Source: Closterium sp. NIES-65
Taxonomy: Eukaryota; Streptophyta; Zygnematophyceae; Desmidiales; Closteriaceae
NCBI GenBank assembly: GCA_948144175.1
Contig: CANXME010000106.1
Span: 2,294,001 to 2,358,000, forward strand
Direction: 5' to 3'
DNA: 64,000 nt
Made by a program: the position numbers and the translations under genes. How positions within the stretch are numbered: position 1 is the stretch's first letter; each line of letters begins with the position of its first letter. Below the pieces are notes generated by a model. That model was not told where the DNA came from, searched no databases, and saw only the letters and a program-made list of their open reading frames with translations. Of this stretch, positions 20,043-32,109 are shown one piece after another.

Positions 20043-20381
20043 CGGTCTTGCCATTCCCTATTGCCATTGTTTTTTGTTGTCGTCAACGACGTGGTTCTCG
20101 AGCTCGTAGTAGAATTCCCTCGTGGAGTAGATGTTGCAGAATTTTCATATGTTGCAGATGCATCTGTGGAGGAGGTTTGAGGTCGTCACAGCTTCATGTT
20201 GACCTCCAGCTCCCTCTTGAGCTGCTTCAGCGCCACCGACTTCTTCCGTGGGGACCGGTTGGTTGACATGGGCTGGTTGTTTTGAGAGAGGATGATGTCG
20301 TCGTTGGAAGGTCGATCTTCCACGCTCCGTTATTGGTTCCCCATGCGCAGCTACTGTAGTTGTCTTACGCGTTCATTATTT
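20043..20381 (-). pseudogene. Gypsy gag N-terminal region and leader (fossil, probably Gypsy-G)
   Basis: On the minus strand this reads NDDIILSQNNQPMSTNRSPR and RKKSVALKQLKRELEVNMKL, followed by a Ser/Thr-rich stretch, as in the N-terminus of gypsy Gag proteins. It lies just beyond the 5' LTR of Copia-B1 and is bounded on the right by the LTR of element L. Broken at least once. Assignment to G rests on strand and position only. Confidence 0.6.
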
Positions 20382-20613
20382 TGTCGTAATTGTAAGAGTA
20401 GGTAGTTAGGTTTAAGTGGGTCTAGGCTTAGTAGCCTAGGCCAAGGGGGGTCGAGCTAGTTTGTGCCAAGGAGGGAGAGTCGAGAGATGAGAGGAGAATG
20501 AATGTTCACTATAGCACTACGGTACATATAGCAAACAAAAAGGTGCACCACCTATAAAGTTAATATCTACACTACAGCTAGAACTACATGCAGGTATAAG
20601 AATAATTCTAACA
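20382..20613 (-). repeat. 3' LTR of element L
   Basis: 232 bp; on the minus strand it starts TGTTAGAATT and ends TTACGACA. The polypurine tract abuts the TGTT end, which fixes it as a 3' LTR of an element lying to the right. Confidence 0.65.
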
Positions 20614-21093
20614 TCCCCCCGTAACTGCATGCAGGAATCCTAACTGCAGAACACAACCTGCAGGGGTACACCACAGACAGAGAAAACATCAACAGAAGGC
20701 AAGGTAACAGAGCAGGTACAGCAGCAAAGGGGCAGGCACTCCTGCCACCCCTTTACTCTCCCCCCCCCCCCCCCCCCCACCTCAGAGGGACAAGGGCTGG
20801 TTGGTCTCACACCCGCCACCCCAATGCCACTCCCCTGGCTCCCCCACACCCTCACACCCTCCCCCCCAGCGGCAGCTGCAGCAGTGGGAACAAAAGGAGG
20901 AGGAGGGGAAGGGAAACACACCACCCATCACCCCCACACCCGCCACCCCTAGACCCTCCCCCCCACGGCTGCAGGGAGACGAAGGAGGGGGGGGGGGAGA
21001 TAAAGCCGCAGAGCGGCTACACTCAGTCGGCGCGCTATAGGGCAGGGGCGGCTGCAGTGAGTGCAGGCGCGGGGTGAGGTAGAGGCGCCGTTG

Positions 21094-21420
21094 CGGGCGC
21101 CAGGGGCGGGTCCGCAGCGGCTCAAGGCACCGTCGTGGGCGCCAGGGGAGGGTCCGCGGCGGCTCAGGGCACCGTCTCGGGCGCCAGGGGCGGGTCGGCG
21201 GCGGCTCAGAGCACCGTCCCAGGCACCAGGGGCAGGTCGGCAGTGGCTCAGGGCACCGTCGCGGACTCCAGGGGCGGGTCGGCGGCGGCTTAGGGCACCG
21301 TCGCGGGCGCCAAGGGCAGGTCCGCTGCGGCTCAGGGCACCGTCGCGAGCGCCAAGGGCGGGTCCGCGGCGGCTCAGGCGCCGTCGCGGGTGCCAGAGGC
21401 GGGTCCGCGACGGGCTGGAA
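21094..21420. repeat. 42-bp tandem repeat inside element L
   Basis: About eight imperfect copies of a 42-bp GC-rich unit (ccaggggcgggtccgcagcg, then gctcaaggcaccgtcgtggg, then cg). The period is a multiple of three, so both strands show long open frames of repeated 14-residue units; no known domain. Confidence 0.9.
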
Positions 21421-21439
21421 AAAACGTCATGCGCCACCT

Positions 21440-21567
21440 GTAATATGTTATATCTGCTACAGTTGGTTTAGGCTGTAGTGGGGTAGTTACTATGGGGTAT
21501 AGTAAGTTAGGGTTTTCTACTTGTACCCAACTCGTTTCTCCTTGATCCACTCTTGTTCATTCTGACA
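21440..21567 (+). repeat. 5' LTR of Copia-B2
   Basis: It starts TGTAATATG and ends TTCTGACA, and is directly followed by a near-match to the initiator-Met tRNA primer site. It contains the family blocks tgtagtggggta and cttgtacccaac. Confidence 0.85.
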
Positions 21568-22399
21568 TGGTATCACAAGCCTAGGTTGCCACCTAGGACC
21601 GCTTCCTACTACGGGCCCACTATTCCGCTAGAAGCGCCCTCGTGTGCCCTACCGTACGTGCGCCCTCGTGCGCCTTTCTCTGCGTGGCGCCCTCGTGCGC
21701 CTTTTTCTGCTAGTGCGCCCTCGCGCGCTCCGCCCTTCGTTCTGCCTGCGCGCCGTCATGCAGCCCTCGCGCTGCCTCCTGCTGCCCTAGGCCAGTGCGA
21801 CGCCCCTGCAAGCTAGTAAGGCCCTCGAGCCGCCCCTGCAGGTCTGTTTGGCCCCCGAGCCACCTCTGCAGACCCGTCAGGCCCCCGAGCCGCCTCTGCA
21901 GGCCCGATAGGCCTGAGAGCCGCCCCTGCAGGCTCGTCAGGCCCGCGCGCAGCCTCTGCCCGACCGTGCGCCGCCCCTGCAGGCCCTCGCCGCCCGCACG
22001 CAGCCTCTGCAGGCCCGTCAGGCCAGCGCGCGACCCCGTCAGGTCGCTGTCGCGGCCCCGTCAGGTCGGAGTCGCGGCCCCGCCTTGTCGCTGACGCGGC
22101 CCCACTCTGCCGCGGTCGCGGCCCCGCCCTGCCGCCGACGCGGACGCGGCCCCGCCAGCCCTACAGCTGACGCGGCCGCGCCCTACTGCTGATGCGGCCG
22201 CGCCCTTCTACTGACGCGGCCGCGCCCAGCTACTGACGCGGCCGTGCCTAGCTGCCCGCCACGTCGCCCTGCCTGCGGCGTCGCCCCTGCCTGCCGCGTT
22301 GCCTTGCCCGCCGCGTCGCCCCTGCCCGCGGCTTCGCCCCTCCCTGCCGCGTCGCCCTGCCCGCCGCGTCGCCCCTGCCCGCCGCGTCGCCGTGACCTA

Positions 22400-22740
22400 C
22401 CCCGCGCCTGGCCCCTGGAGCAGCCGCCCTTGGAGCAGCCGCCCCTGGAGCAGCCGCCCCTGGAGCAGCCGCCCCTGGAGCAGCCGCCCCTGCAGCAGCC
22501 ACCCCTGGTCCCTGGAGCAGCCGCCACTGCAGCAGCCGCCCCTGGCCCCTGGAGCAGCCGCACCTACAGCCGCCTCTGGCCCCTAAAGCGGCCGCCCTTG
22601 CAGCAGCCGCCCCTGGCCACTGGAACAGCCGCCACTGCAGGAGCCGCCCCTAGCCCCAAGAGCAGCCGCCCTTGGAGCAGCCGCCCCTAGAGCAGCCGCC
22701 AATGCAGCAGCCGCCCCTGAGCTCTGGAGCAGCCGCCCCT
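22400..22740 (+). repeat. 15-bp tandem repeats in the Copia-B2 leader
   Basis: Many copies of ctggagcagccgccc with small variants and spacer lengths; an upstream block (about 22240-22390) repeats gccgcgtcgcccctgcccgc-like units. The leader repeat unit differs from those of B1, B2b and B5. Confidence 0.9.
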
Positions 22741-22980
22741 GCAGCAGCGACCGTCGCGGCCCTGTCCCTGCCCTGCACCAGCTGCCGTCGCGGGTCGGTC
22801 TCGCCCTGCAGCAACTCCTGCGGAGCTCCCTGCCGCGGTCGCGGCCCCGCCCTGCCACTATAGCGGCCCCGCAGTCGCCTCCGTCGTGCGCCTACCCTTT
22901 CCACCACTGGTGAGCACTGCCCTGCCCGTGCTGCTACTACTGTTACTGCTGCTGCTACTGCTTCTACTGCTGCTCCTGGC

Positions 22981-25066
22981 GTGGCCAGATGCAGCTCCAG
23001 GGCCGTCCGCGTGTGTCCCTCACGCCCCAGCAGCTTTGTGAGTGGTACGCCAGTTGGGGTTGTCGAGGTGGCAGTAGTGGAAGTCGTCCTGGAGTGCGTA
23101 GTTCGGGAGTTTCTTGTAGTGGCCCGGTGCAGCAGCAGCGTCGTCTGCGCGAGACTCGTTCGCCCCAGCAGCTTCGTGAGTGGTACGCTCAGAGTAGAGG
23201 GTCGCTGGGTACTGCTCGCTACCCGTACGTTATTAGCATGGGTGTCTGAACTGGTCAGCCATGCGGGACACCTGGTCACACAAAGTCTCGCTGCTTCGCC
23301 CGTCTGAGGGACGCTTGGCGTACACAGTTTGGCGACGACGCTGAGCTCCCCGACTGGGTGGAACTGCTTAGGCAGAGGGTAGATATCTTTGTTTTTGACT
23401 ATGATGCTATTCTCACTGCAATGTATGCATTGTCTACTACGGCCGAGGAAGCGTGTCACCTGTGTATGCCGCCTGACCCCGGTATCCAGTCTGCTGCTCC
23501 AGGTGCCGGTGAGGCTACCGCTCTAGGTGCTAGTGTGTCTGCTGCTTCAGGTGCTTGTGAGTCTGCGCCTTCAGGTACTGCGTCTACTGAGGCACGGCAC
23601 ACCTTCACACTGAACTCAGGTGCTTCTCGCTATTTCTTTTGCAACCGCACTGCCCTAGAGCAGCTCCATAGACCGGTTGCTGTCTCCCTGGCTAACCCCT
23701 CCGGGAGTCCGCTCCTTGCGACCTCCACCACTGCCCTTCCTTGTCCTGCTGTCCCGTCCGGCACACTGTCGGGCCTCTACCTCCCCTTGTTCTCTACGAA
23801 CTTGGTGGCGGGTTCCGCGCTCCATGATGCGGGAGTCCACCAGTTCACCCCTGCCTACGAGCGTGTGACACACTGCACGTGTGCCCAGACGGGTCGTGAC
23901 CTGGCTACCTTCACTCGGCAGCCGGGGTCGAACTTGTACACACTGACCACTGAGTCCCCTTAGGTAGCGGCGTCTGCGTCTACGTCTGGTCAGTTGTTCG
24001 CCCCCTGCTCGTGTCGCGCCCTGTCGCACCGGACGGTCCTCTAGAATCACCGCCTTGGTCACCCTTCGATGCAGCGCCTTCGTGGCATGCACTCTCGTTT
24101 CCTCGTCTCTCCCCAGGTCACTGCCTCCCCTGCCACCGTCCCCTGCCCCTCCTTGCCTTCCCTGTGTCGAGGGGCGGCAGCGTGCCACTGCTCACTCCTC
24201 TGAGTTCCCCCCGACGGAGGCTCCTCTACAAACCCTTCACATGGACGTGTGGGGCCCGGCCCGCGTCCGTGGACAGGGCAGAGAGCGCTACTTCGTGCTG
24301 GTAGTTGACGACTACACGCGTTACACCACGGTCTTCCCCTTGCGCACCAAGGTAGAGGTCCCTGTTGTCTTTTATCCCTTGGATCCGCGCTACTCGTCTC
24401 CAGCTAGAGAGGCACTTTCGCACGGACCTTCCCGTCCTGCAAATGCACTCTGACAAAGGTGGTGAGTTTTCTTCCGGCCTCTTGGAGGCTTTCTGTCAGG
24501 GGGAGGGCATTTGCCAGACGTTCACGCTTCCGGCCTCTCCGCAGCAGAATGGGGTTGCTGAGCGCCGCATTGGCTTAGTCTAGAGGTTGCTCGTACCTCC
24601 TCCATCCATGCGGCTACCCCCCATTTTCAGTGGCCGTTTGCGGTCCGGTACGCCGCGCATCAGCTCAACCTCAGGCCCCATGTATCCGTTCCGGAGACCT
24701 CGCCGACACTGCGTTGGACAGGAGAGGTTGGCGATGCGTCCGTGTTCCGGATCTGGGGTTCTCGTGCCTTTGCCCGCGATACGTCCGCGGACAAGCTCTC
24801 CTCCCGCGCGGTTCCCTGTGTCTTCCTGGGCTTTGTCCCTGGCGCGCCTGGCTGGCAGTTTTACCACCCCACCTCGTGCCGTGTCTTCCCCTCTCAGGAC
24901 ATCACGTTTGACGAGTCGGTCCCCTTTTACCATCTCTTCCCCTACCGCACTGCCCCGCTCCCCCCTCCGCCGCTCTTCCTCACACCATGTGCTGCTTCGG
25001 TAGACCCCCTGCCTCCTCAGGGTCCTGCTCCCTTAGGTGTTTCCCAGGTAGACCCGGTCGATCATA
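22981..25066 (+). pseudogene. Copia-B2 partial Gag, protease, integrase (fossil)
   Basis: Order: end of Gag with the SPQQLREWYA motif (about 23020-23190), a degenerate Cys/His module near 23240-23310, the FDYDAILTAMYAL segment near 23395, protease region FTLNSGASRYFF near 23605, GAG-pre-integrase, integrase with FVLVVDDYTRYTTV near 24295 and GGEFSS near 24460, then the PPPPLFL hinge. No reverse transcriptase. About five or six interruptions. Confidence 0.85.
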
Positions 25067-25119
25067 TATAAAGGTAAACAAGCAAGTGCAGGTATAGAAA
25101 GATCACAGTACAAGCAAGG

Positions 25120-28100
25120 TCAAAAAGTGAGCAAGTGAGGCCAAGTAGGCACAAGACCTAGCATCGAACAGAAGCGCTGATGATCACCAGGCGGAAGTGC
25201 CTTGGTAAAGATATCAGCAGTGTTGGACTCAGAGGCCACGTAGGCAAGGCGTAACTGACCACGCTGCTGCAGCTCAAGAGCCACGAAGTAGCGAAGAGCA
25301 ATGTTCTTCGTTCTGTGCTCCTGTCTGTGCTCTCGACACAAGGCCAGCATGGCCTTGTTGTCTTTGTACAGAACTAGAGGAGAACGAGGCAGCTCTCCTA
25401 GGTCAGTCAGCAGGTACGTGAGCCAGCGTAGCTCCTGTGCAGCCATGGCCCCCGCGTAGATCTCAGCCTCACAGCTGGAGCCGAGAACAGAAGACGAGCG
25501 GGTAGACCGCCACGAAACAGAGTCGGAGCCAAGGCTGAAGGTGTAACCCTGAGATGACCGCTGCGTAGCCTGGTCGTTAGCCCAAGAAGCATCTGCGTGA
25601 CCTGTGAGGACCACTCGACGTCGCCCTCCAAGCACTAGCCCTATGCCCGACGTACTGCACGAGTAGCGCAACACACTCTTCGCTGCAGCCATGTGCTCTT
25701 GTCGGTGTCTCCCAGGAGCAACATAGCGTGCCAAGATGCTAAGAGGGTATGCAAGGTCAGGTCGTGTGCAGGTCATCACGTATATGAGGCAACCAACAAG
25801 CTCTGGGTACGGGCCACTTGGCTCTACGGACTCATCCGAAGGCAAAGCTGAGAGCGAGTGACGAGTAGACAGAGGAGTGGCCTGAGGCGAGGAGTACGTG
25901 AAGTCGAAGCGCTGAAGGACCTGCTGCACCATGTGTGACTGAGTCAGGGTAATGGTGCGCTGTGCTCTGTCCCGGGTGATCTGCAAGCCAAGGTAGCTGC
26001 GCAGTTCACCCAGGTCTCTGCACGTGTGTCTCTTCTGCAGCTCGGACTTCACGTGGGCGAGTCCAGCAGTGTCAGCAGTGGGAAAGACCAAGTCATCGAC
26101 GTACACGAGGATGTAGAGCGGCGGCAAAGAGGTGTCGGTGCGCAGAAACAGCGACGGGTAGGGTGTAGAAGGAGCAAACCCAAGAGCCGCAAGTGTAGTC
26201 CTCAATGTGTCAAGTCACTCACGCGGTGCCTGGCAGAGACCGTGGACTGGCCGCTGGAGGCTCCACTTGGTACCAGGAGGAAACGACTCAGTGAAGCCAG
26301 GTGGGCGGCGCAGCCAGATCTCCTCGTGCAGGCTGCCCTGCAGGAAAGCTGTGCTGAAGTCAAGAGAGTGGAGCTCGTAGTCGCGCAAAGCGGCTATGTG
26401 CAGCAGCTCCTGGAGAGTGGTCATCTTCGGGTGGGAAAGAAGGTCTGAAATTAGTCGATTCCCTGCCGCTAACTGAAGCCTCGAGCCACATAACGCGCCT
26501 TGAAGACAGGCGGAGAACCCGGCGGCCGCTTCACCCTGAAAATCCACATACCACTGACGATGTTCTCCCCAGGTGGGGGAACCTCATCGACGTAGGTGCC
26601 TGTGGACTTCCAGGAAGCCATCTGTGCGTCCATGGCTGACTGCCACTGAGAGGAGTAGGGACCCTCGATCGCCTCAGCGTACGATCGAGGAGTCGGGATG
26701 TCAGGTGCATTTAGGTCTCCCTCAAGGGCAATCAGCGTGGACACGAGATGAGGCAAAGCAGCAGCAAAACACTGGAACTCCTCTAGCCTGTCCTCAAGGA
26801 CGTCCGTGCTAAGAGCACACTCACCCTTGACGAACGGAGGATAGACAGACTCAGACTCAGCAACAAGACTAGTAGCATAGTCCAGGCGACAGCGAGCAGC
26901 AAAGTCGACAAGCTCAGCAACTAGGGCCGACGCAGTAGTGGACTCAAAGGAAGAGTAAGTGACAACAGTAGCGAGGAGACGCGTGATAGTACGACTGGCA
27001 GCATGAAGAGAGTCAGACTCTGGGTCAGCAAGAACAGGAAGAGAGGACTCTGGAGGAGACGAAAACGGGACACGCAGAGGAGCATTGGAAGGACGCAGTG
27101 CCATCTGGTGTGTGCCTGGGACCGCGGGTGGACGCGGACGCGGAGCACGACCACTAGTGCGAGCAGCACGAACAAGCGACGCAGGACGAGACGCAGGCTC
27201 ACGACGCTCAGCAATACCTCCAGTAGGACCAGTGTAGGAAGAAGGAGCAGGTAGGGGGGAGGCGGGCTGTAACTGTGACCGTGACTGGACAGGCTGTGGA
27301 CACTCTAAGGGAGGAGCAGGACCAGTAGAGGGCGGGAGACCAAGAACCTGCTCAAGTAGCGTAACAAAGTACGGCCTCGGCCGCGCAGCGCCTCCAGAAC
27401 CAACGGGGACAGCACCAGTACCCCCAGCTGCAGCACCAGCGCCAGCAGCACCTCCAGCTCCAACAGCGCCAACTCCAGCACCCTCAGACCCACCAGCGCC
27501 AGCAGAACCACCAGCGCCAACTCCCCCAACAGCTCCAGCTCCAGCAGCTCCAGTAGCACCAACTCTAGTAGGACCGGCAGCTCCAGTATCGCCAGCAGCT
27601 CCAGCGGTACCTCCAGCAGGACTCACTCCAGCAGCTCCAGCAGCACCCCCACCTCGACGAAGCACCGCGAGACACCACACTAGTAGACCCAGCACCCCCA
27701 GGCTCAGCTTCCCCAAGCTCAGCACCCCCAAGCTCAGCACCCCCAGGCTCAGCACCCCCAGACTCAGCATCCCCGGGCTCCGCAACCCCAGACCCGCCAT
27801 CCGCAGGCTCAGCACCTCCAGCAGCACTAGAGTCAACAGCTACCTTGCCAGGCTCGACTGCGTCTACCTGGGACACACCTGACGGGGCAGGACCCTCAAG
27901 GGGGATGGGGTCTACCGGGGGAGGACCTGGCGCAAGGAAGAGCGGCGGCGGGGGGAGGGGCGCAGTGCGGTAGGGGAAGAGACGGTAGTAAGGCACCGAC
28001 TTGTCAAAGGTGATGTACTGGGAGAACAGAACACGGCGCGAGGTGGGGTGGTAAAACTGCCACTCAGGCGCGTTTAGGGGGAAGCCTAGGAAGACGCAGG

Positions 28101-30869
28101 GAACAGCACGGGGGGACAGCTTGTCCGCAAACAAGTCATGAACAAACGCCCGAGATCCCCAGACACGAAACGCTGACGCATCGCCAACCTTCCCCGTCCA
28201 CCGCAAGGTGGGGGAGGTCTCTTGCAAGGAGACCCGGGGCTGAAGGTTGAGCTGATTTGCTGCGTACTAAACCGCAAACGGCCACAGAAAATGGGGGGGC
28301 AGCCGCATGCATCATGGACGTACGAGCGACGTCCATGACCATGCCAATGCGGCGCTCAGCAATCCCATTTTGCTGTGGAGAGGCCGGAAGCGTGAAGGTC
28401 TGGCGGATGCCCTGTGCACGACAGAAGGCTCCTAGACGGGCAGAGGAGAACTCTCCGCCTCTGTCAGAGTGCAGACGCAGAACAGGAATGTCCGAGCCAA
28501 AACTCTCTCTGAGCTGGAGACGAGCTGCTTGGATCCAGTCGATCAACACCTCAGTGACGTCACCCTTGCTGCGCAAGGGGAACACCGTGGTGTAACGCGA
28601 GTTGTCGTCAATCACCAACAGGAATTAACGCTCGTGACCCTAGCCACGGACGCGGGTGAGGCCCCACACGTCTATGTGAAGAGTTTGCAACGGAGCCTCT
28701 GTCGGAGGAAACTCGGAGGAGTGAGGGGCGGCGCGCTGCCGGACACCTAGTAGGGGCAGGCCCCGGAAGTAGGGAAGGTAGGGACCGGGGGAGACCAGAG
28801 ACAAGGACACATGAGGCCATGCCTTGGAGACGAGGCAGGGGGGGTTACCAGGGCGGTGGTGCCAAAGGAGAGTCTGGTGGGACAGGAGACGATACGAGCA
28901 GGGAGCAGACTCAGGACCAGACCTGGACGTTGCAGCAAAACACCTAACTCGACGCAGCTACCTGACCAAACTGAGCAACCGGAGGAGACTCAGTAATCAG
29001 TTCGTACAGGCTTGACCCCGGCCGACGTGTAAACGTGGCCAAGTGTCGGCCTGTCCGAGCACACGTACTGTGGGTCACCCGCTGACTCGCAAGAGTGAAC
29101 TGGTCAACCCCCCTATCATGTAGATCAGCTCCACTCACCAAGTTCGTAGAGAACGAGGGGAGGTAGAGACCTGACAGGGTGCTAGAGGGGGCTGCCGGGC
29201 ACGGTAAGACAGTGGAGAAGCTAGCAAGGATAGGACCCCCAGAGGGGTCCGCCAGGAAGACTGCAACTGACCGACTTAGCGGCGTAAGTGTGGTGCCATC
29301 TCAGAAGAAGGAGCGAGACGCACCCGAGTCAAGGGTGAAGGTGTGTAAGGCGTGAGCCGTCGTGGTACCTTAGAGCGCAGACTCACCAGCACCTAGGGAA
29401 GCAGACGCACTAGCACCTAGAGCAGCAGCCTCACCAGCATCTAGAGCAGCAGCCTCAATGCCCGGGTCAGGCGGAACACACAGGTAACAGACACCGTCAT
29501 CACTAGTAGACACAGCATACATGGCAGCAAGAATAGCATCATAATCAAAGTCAAAGATAGAAACCCCCGCCCTAGACAGCTCTCCCCAGCGAGGGATCTC
29601 AGTGGCGTCAGGGAATTGGTGACGCCACGCGTCCGTCAGGCGGCCGAAGCAGCGCTGGGTGGAGTGCGGGCCCCCGCACTACTCACCAGCGCGGTCGCCG
29701 GTACGGAGGACATAGGTGCAGGGACCAGTACCCCCACCTCGCTGACGCCCCGCGTACCACTTATGAAGCTGTTGAGGGGACAGGGCCTCACAAATGCGCT
29801 GCTGCTGCTTGCGCGGACCACCACCAGAACCACTCCTCTGCGCAGTGCCGCGACCAGCTCCACTATAGCCTCCGCCACCTCCGCCGCCTCCGCCACCTCC
29901 GCCGCCTCCGCCACCTCCGCCGCCTCCGCTCCCTCCGCAACCGCCGCCGCCTCCTCCGCCTCCACTGCTGCCACCGACACCGCCACCCCCGCCACCACTC
30001 CTACCACCACCCCCACCCCCTCCACTGCCTCCACCACCACCTCCACTGCCCCCGCCAGCCCCTCCAGCGCCCTTGGCCCCCTTGCCCTTGCCGGTGCGGC
30101 GTCTCCCGCTAGGGGCAGACGCAGCGCCGACCGACTCGAAACCAACGAGGTCGGCCGCAGCAGCAAAAGCAACAGAGGGCAAGAGGGGGGAAGGGAAACA
30201 CCCCTCAAAGACGGGGGTGCGAGGGTCACCACGAGAGGCTCCTACAGCGACTATGCTCTTCTCTGCTGCTAGGAGGGGCTTCTCGAGGAGGTCAACGGTG
30301 AGTGTGGTGGGGCAAACTGAGAGGAAGTGGTCCCTGACAAAGCGAAGGGAGTCAGGGAGACGGGTGACTATGTAGTAGAGGGTGATGTACATTGGGGGGG
30401 GGGGGGGGTTCTTGGCACAGAACTCAGCAGGAAGCGCAGCGCGGTAGCGAGTGTCACTAGTGCGGAGGTGCGTAATGAGGTCAGCGACTGTGGGAAAGGC
30501 AGCAAGGTCAGGAATGAGGTACGGTAGCATGAGGCGGCTCAGCGCAGCAGTGGCAGGGGAAGAGTAGCGTGCAACTACAGCGTTGTACAAGGTCTGCGCA
30601 CTGTTGTACTGGCTAAAGTGCGCACGCTCAAAGGTCGGTAAGTGGCGACGCACAGCAACACGGGCAACAGCATCGCGTGTGGCCCACTGTGAGCGAACAG
30701 TGCTGTCAGCAGTAGCAGGCGGGGCAGGGGAGGCACTAGAGGTGAGATCGAATAGGGAGAGTCCGTCTGCCCTATCACTTTGTAGGAACAGCTGGAGGTC
30801 ATTGACCTAGACCTCAAAGTCAACAGCCCGACCCTTAGCATCAAAGGTAAGGACACTGGGGGTAGCCAT
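25120..30869 (-). pseudogene. Copia-B2b Gag-Pol coding region (fossil)
   Basis: It starts MATPSVLTFDAKG (30869). Domains: Gag capsid, Gly-rich run (29870-30060), Cys/His module (near 29650-29740), protease region (near 29300), integrase with HSDRGGEFSSARLGAF near 28430-28480, Ala/Gly hinge (27400-27840), reverse transcriptase with KARYVARGFS near 26480 and LVYVDDLVFPTADTAG near 26070-26110, RNase H with CEAEIYAGAMAAQELRW near 25430-25480 and ADIFTKALP near 25200. About seven or eight breaks. Longest intact stretch: the RT end plus RNase H. Confidence 0.9.
27680..27840 (-). repeat. 15-bp repeats in the Copia-B2b hinge
   Basis: Tandem cccaggctcagcacc and cccaagctcagcacc units coding for GGAEPGGAEL-type pentapeptides between integrase and reverse transcriptase. 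Confidence 0.85.
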
Positions 30870-30949
30870 GACTGTAGTGGCCTAACAGGGAGTGATCTCA
30901 CCAGTCCGAGTAAGTAGGGCCGGGGCGCGCCGGTAGAAACAGTAGCGGC

Positions 30950-31790
30950 TCAACGGCAGGGCGGCTCGGCGGCTCAGCTGCTGGGCGGCTCGGCGGCTTG
31001 GCGGCTCGGCTCTCGGGCGGCTCGGCTGCTGGGCGGCTCTACGGCTCGGCTGTTTGGCGGCTCGACTGTCGGGCGGCTCGGCGGCTCGGTTGCTAGGCGG
31101 CTCGGCGGCTCGGTGGCTCAGCTGCTGGGCGGCTCGGCGGCTCTGCTGTTGGGCGGCTCAGCTGCTGGGCTGCTCAGTAGAGGTGGCGATGGGGCCGGCG
31201 GAGGCGGCGATGGGGCTGCTATGGGCGGAGACGGGGCCGCGTAGGGAGGGGAGCGGCGACGGGGCCGCTAGGGGCGGCTACTGGGTCGCATAGAGGCGTG
31301 AACGGGGCCGTGTAGTGGCGGTGACGGGGCCGTGTAGGAAGGGGAGCGGCGACGGGGCCGCTAGGGGCGGTGACGGGGCCGTTAGTGGCGGCCACAGGGC
31401 CGTGTAGGGGCGGCGACGAGGCCGCTAGGGACGGCTACGGGGCCGCGTAGGTAGGGGAGCGGCGACAGGGCCGCTAGGGGCGGCGACGGGGCCGCGTAGG
31501 GGCTGCGACGGGGCCGCGTAGTGGTGGCGACGTGGCCGCGTAGGAAGGGGAGTGGCGACGGGGCTGCTAGGGGCGGCGACAGAGCCGCGTAGGGGCGGCG
31601 ATAGGGCCGCGTAGGGGTGGCGACGGGGCCGCGTAGGGGCGGCGACGGGGCCGCGTAGGGGCGGCAACGGGGCCGCGTAGGGAGAGAGACGGTGACGGGG
31701 CCGCTAGGGGCGGCAACGCGGCCGCTAGGAGCGGCGACAGGGCCGCGTAGGGGCGGCGACGAGGCCGCTAGGGGCCAGTAGGGGCCTGGA
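30950..31790 (-). repeat. GC-rich tandem repeats in the Copia-B2b leader
   Basis: Block one (30950-31170) repeats ggcggctcggcggctcggct-like units; block two (31180-31790) repeats ggcgacggggccgcgtaggg-like units, much as in B1 but with different lengths. Confidence 0.9.
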
Positions 31791-31902
31791 AGGGCGGCGA
31801 ACAAGGCGCGCCTCTGGCAAGAGCGACTGACGTTCTGGTCAGAATAAAAATTTAGTGGTGGGCCCAAGGAAGCGTTCCCACTAGGGAACCTGCTCTATAC
31901 CA

Positions 31903-32027
31903 TGTGAAGAAACGAGGAATGAAATGAACTAGCACAAGGTTGGGTACAAGTAGAAAACCCTAGGAAGCTGTACCCCAAGGTGTCTACCCCACTATAGCCT
32001 TGACAAGCTATATGATATAAGTTTGAC
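31903..32027 (-). repeat. 5' LTR of Copia-B2b
   Basis: About 125 bp, closely similar to the B1 5' LTR, preceded on the element side by ctatagagcagg (altered primer site). Its outer end abuts sequence of Copia-B3. Confidence 0.8.
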
Positions 32028-32109
32028 GGTTTCTTCCTAGGGCCCACCTTCGAAAAAAAAAAAAAAAAAAGCCTGCCCGAAGCGCGCTTCGCGTCCTGCC
32101 CTAAAAATC

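Larger units (their letters stand above)
20382..21439 (-). mobile_element. Element L, 5'-truncated non-autonomous LTR element
   Basis: A minus-strand 3' LTR (20382-20613) with a purine tract directly inside it (gttacgggggga), then about 0.8 kb of internal sequence with a poly-C tract and 42-bp repeats and no pol gene. The 5' end is cut off by the LTR of Copia-B2 at 21440. The LTR resembles that of element C (shared gcacc...tgtttgctat...gtacc and ggcctagg...aagcctagaccc blocks), so L and C are probably related. Confidence 0.65.
21440..25066 (+). mobile_element. Copia-B2, 3'-truncated Ty1/copia element
   Basis: 128-bp 5' LTR (21440-21567), primer site TGGTATCACAAGC (21568-21580), a 1.4-kb GC-rich leader, partial Gag, protease and integrase. 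It stops at about 25066 in the hinge after integrase, where Copia-B2b begins in the opposite orientation. The N-terminal half of Gag is absent. Several breaks. Confidence 0.87.
25067..32027 (-). mobile_element. Copia-B2b, Ty1/copia element lacking its 3' LTR
   Basis: 5' LTR at 31903-32027, primer-site remnant, GC-rich leader (30880-31890), Gag from 30869 down to RNase H ending at 25120. The 3' LTR is missing: the sequence stops at 25067 against Copia-B2. All coding domains of the family are represented, with several breaks. Confidence 0.9.

Noticed and set aside
20344-20613. Reading the LTR at 20382 as the 5' LTR of Gypsy-G
   Set aside because: A polypurine tract lies on its right side, and its sequence resembles the LTR of element C, so it is the 3' LTR of a separate element to the right.
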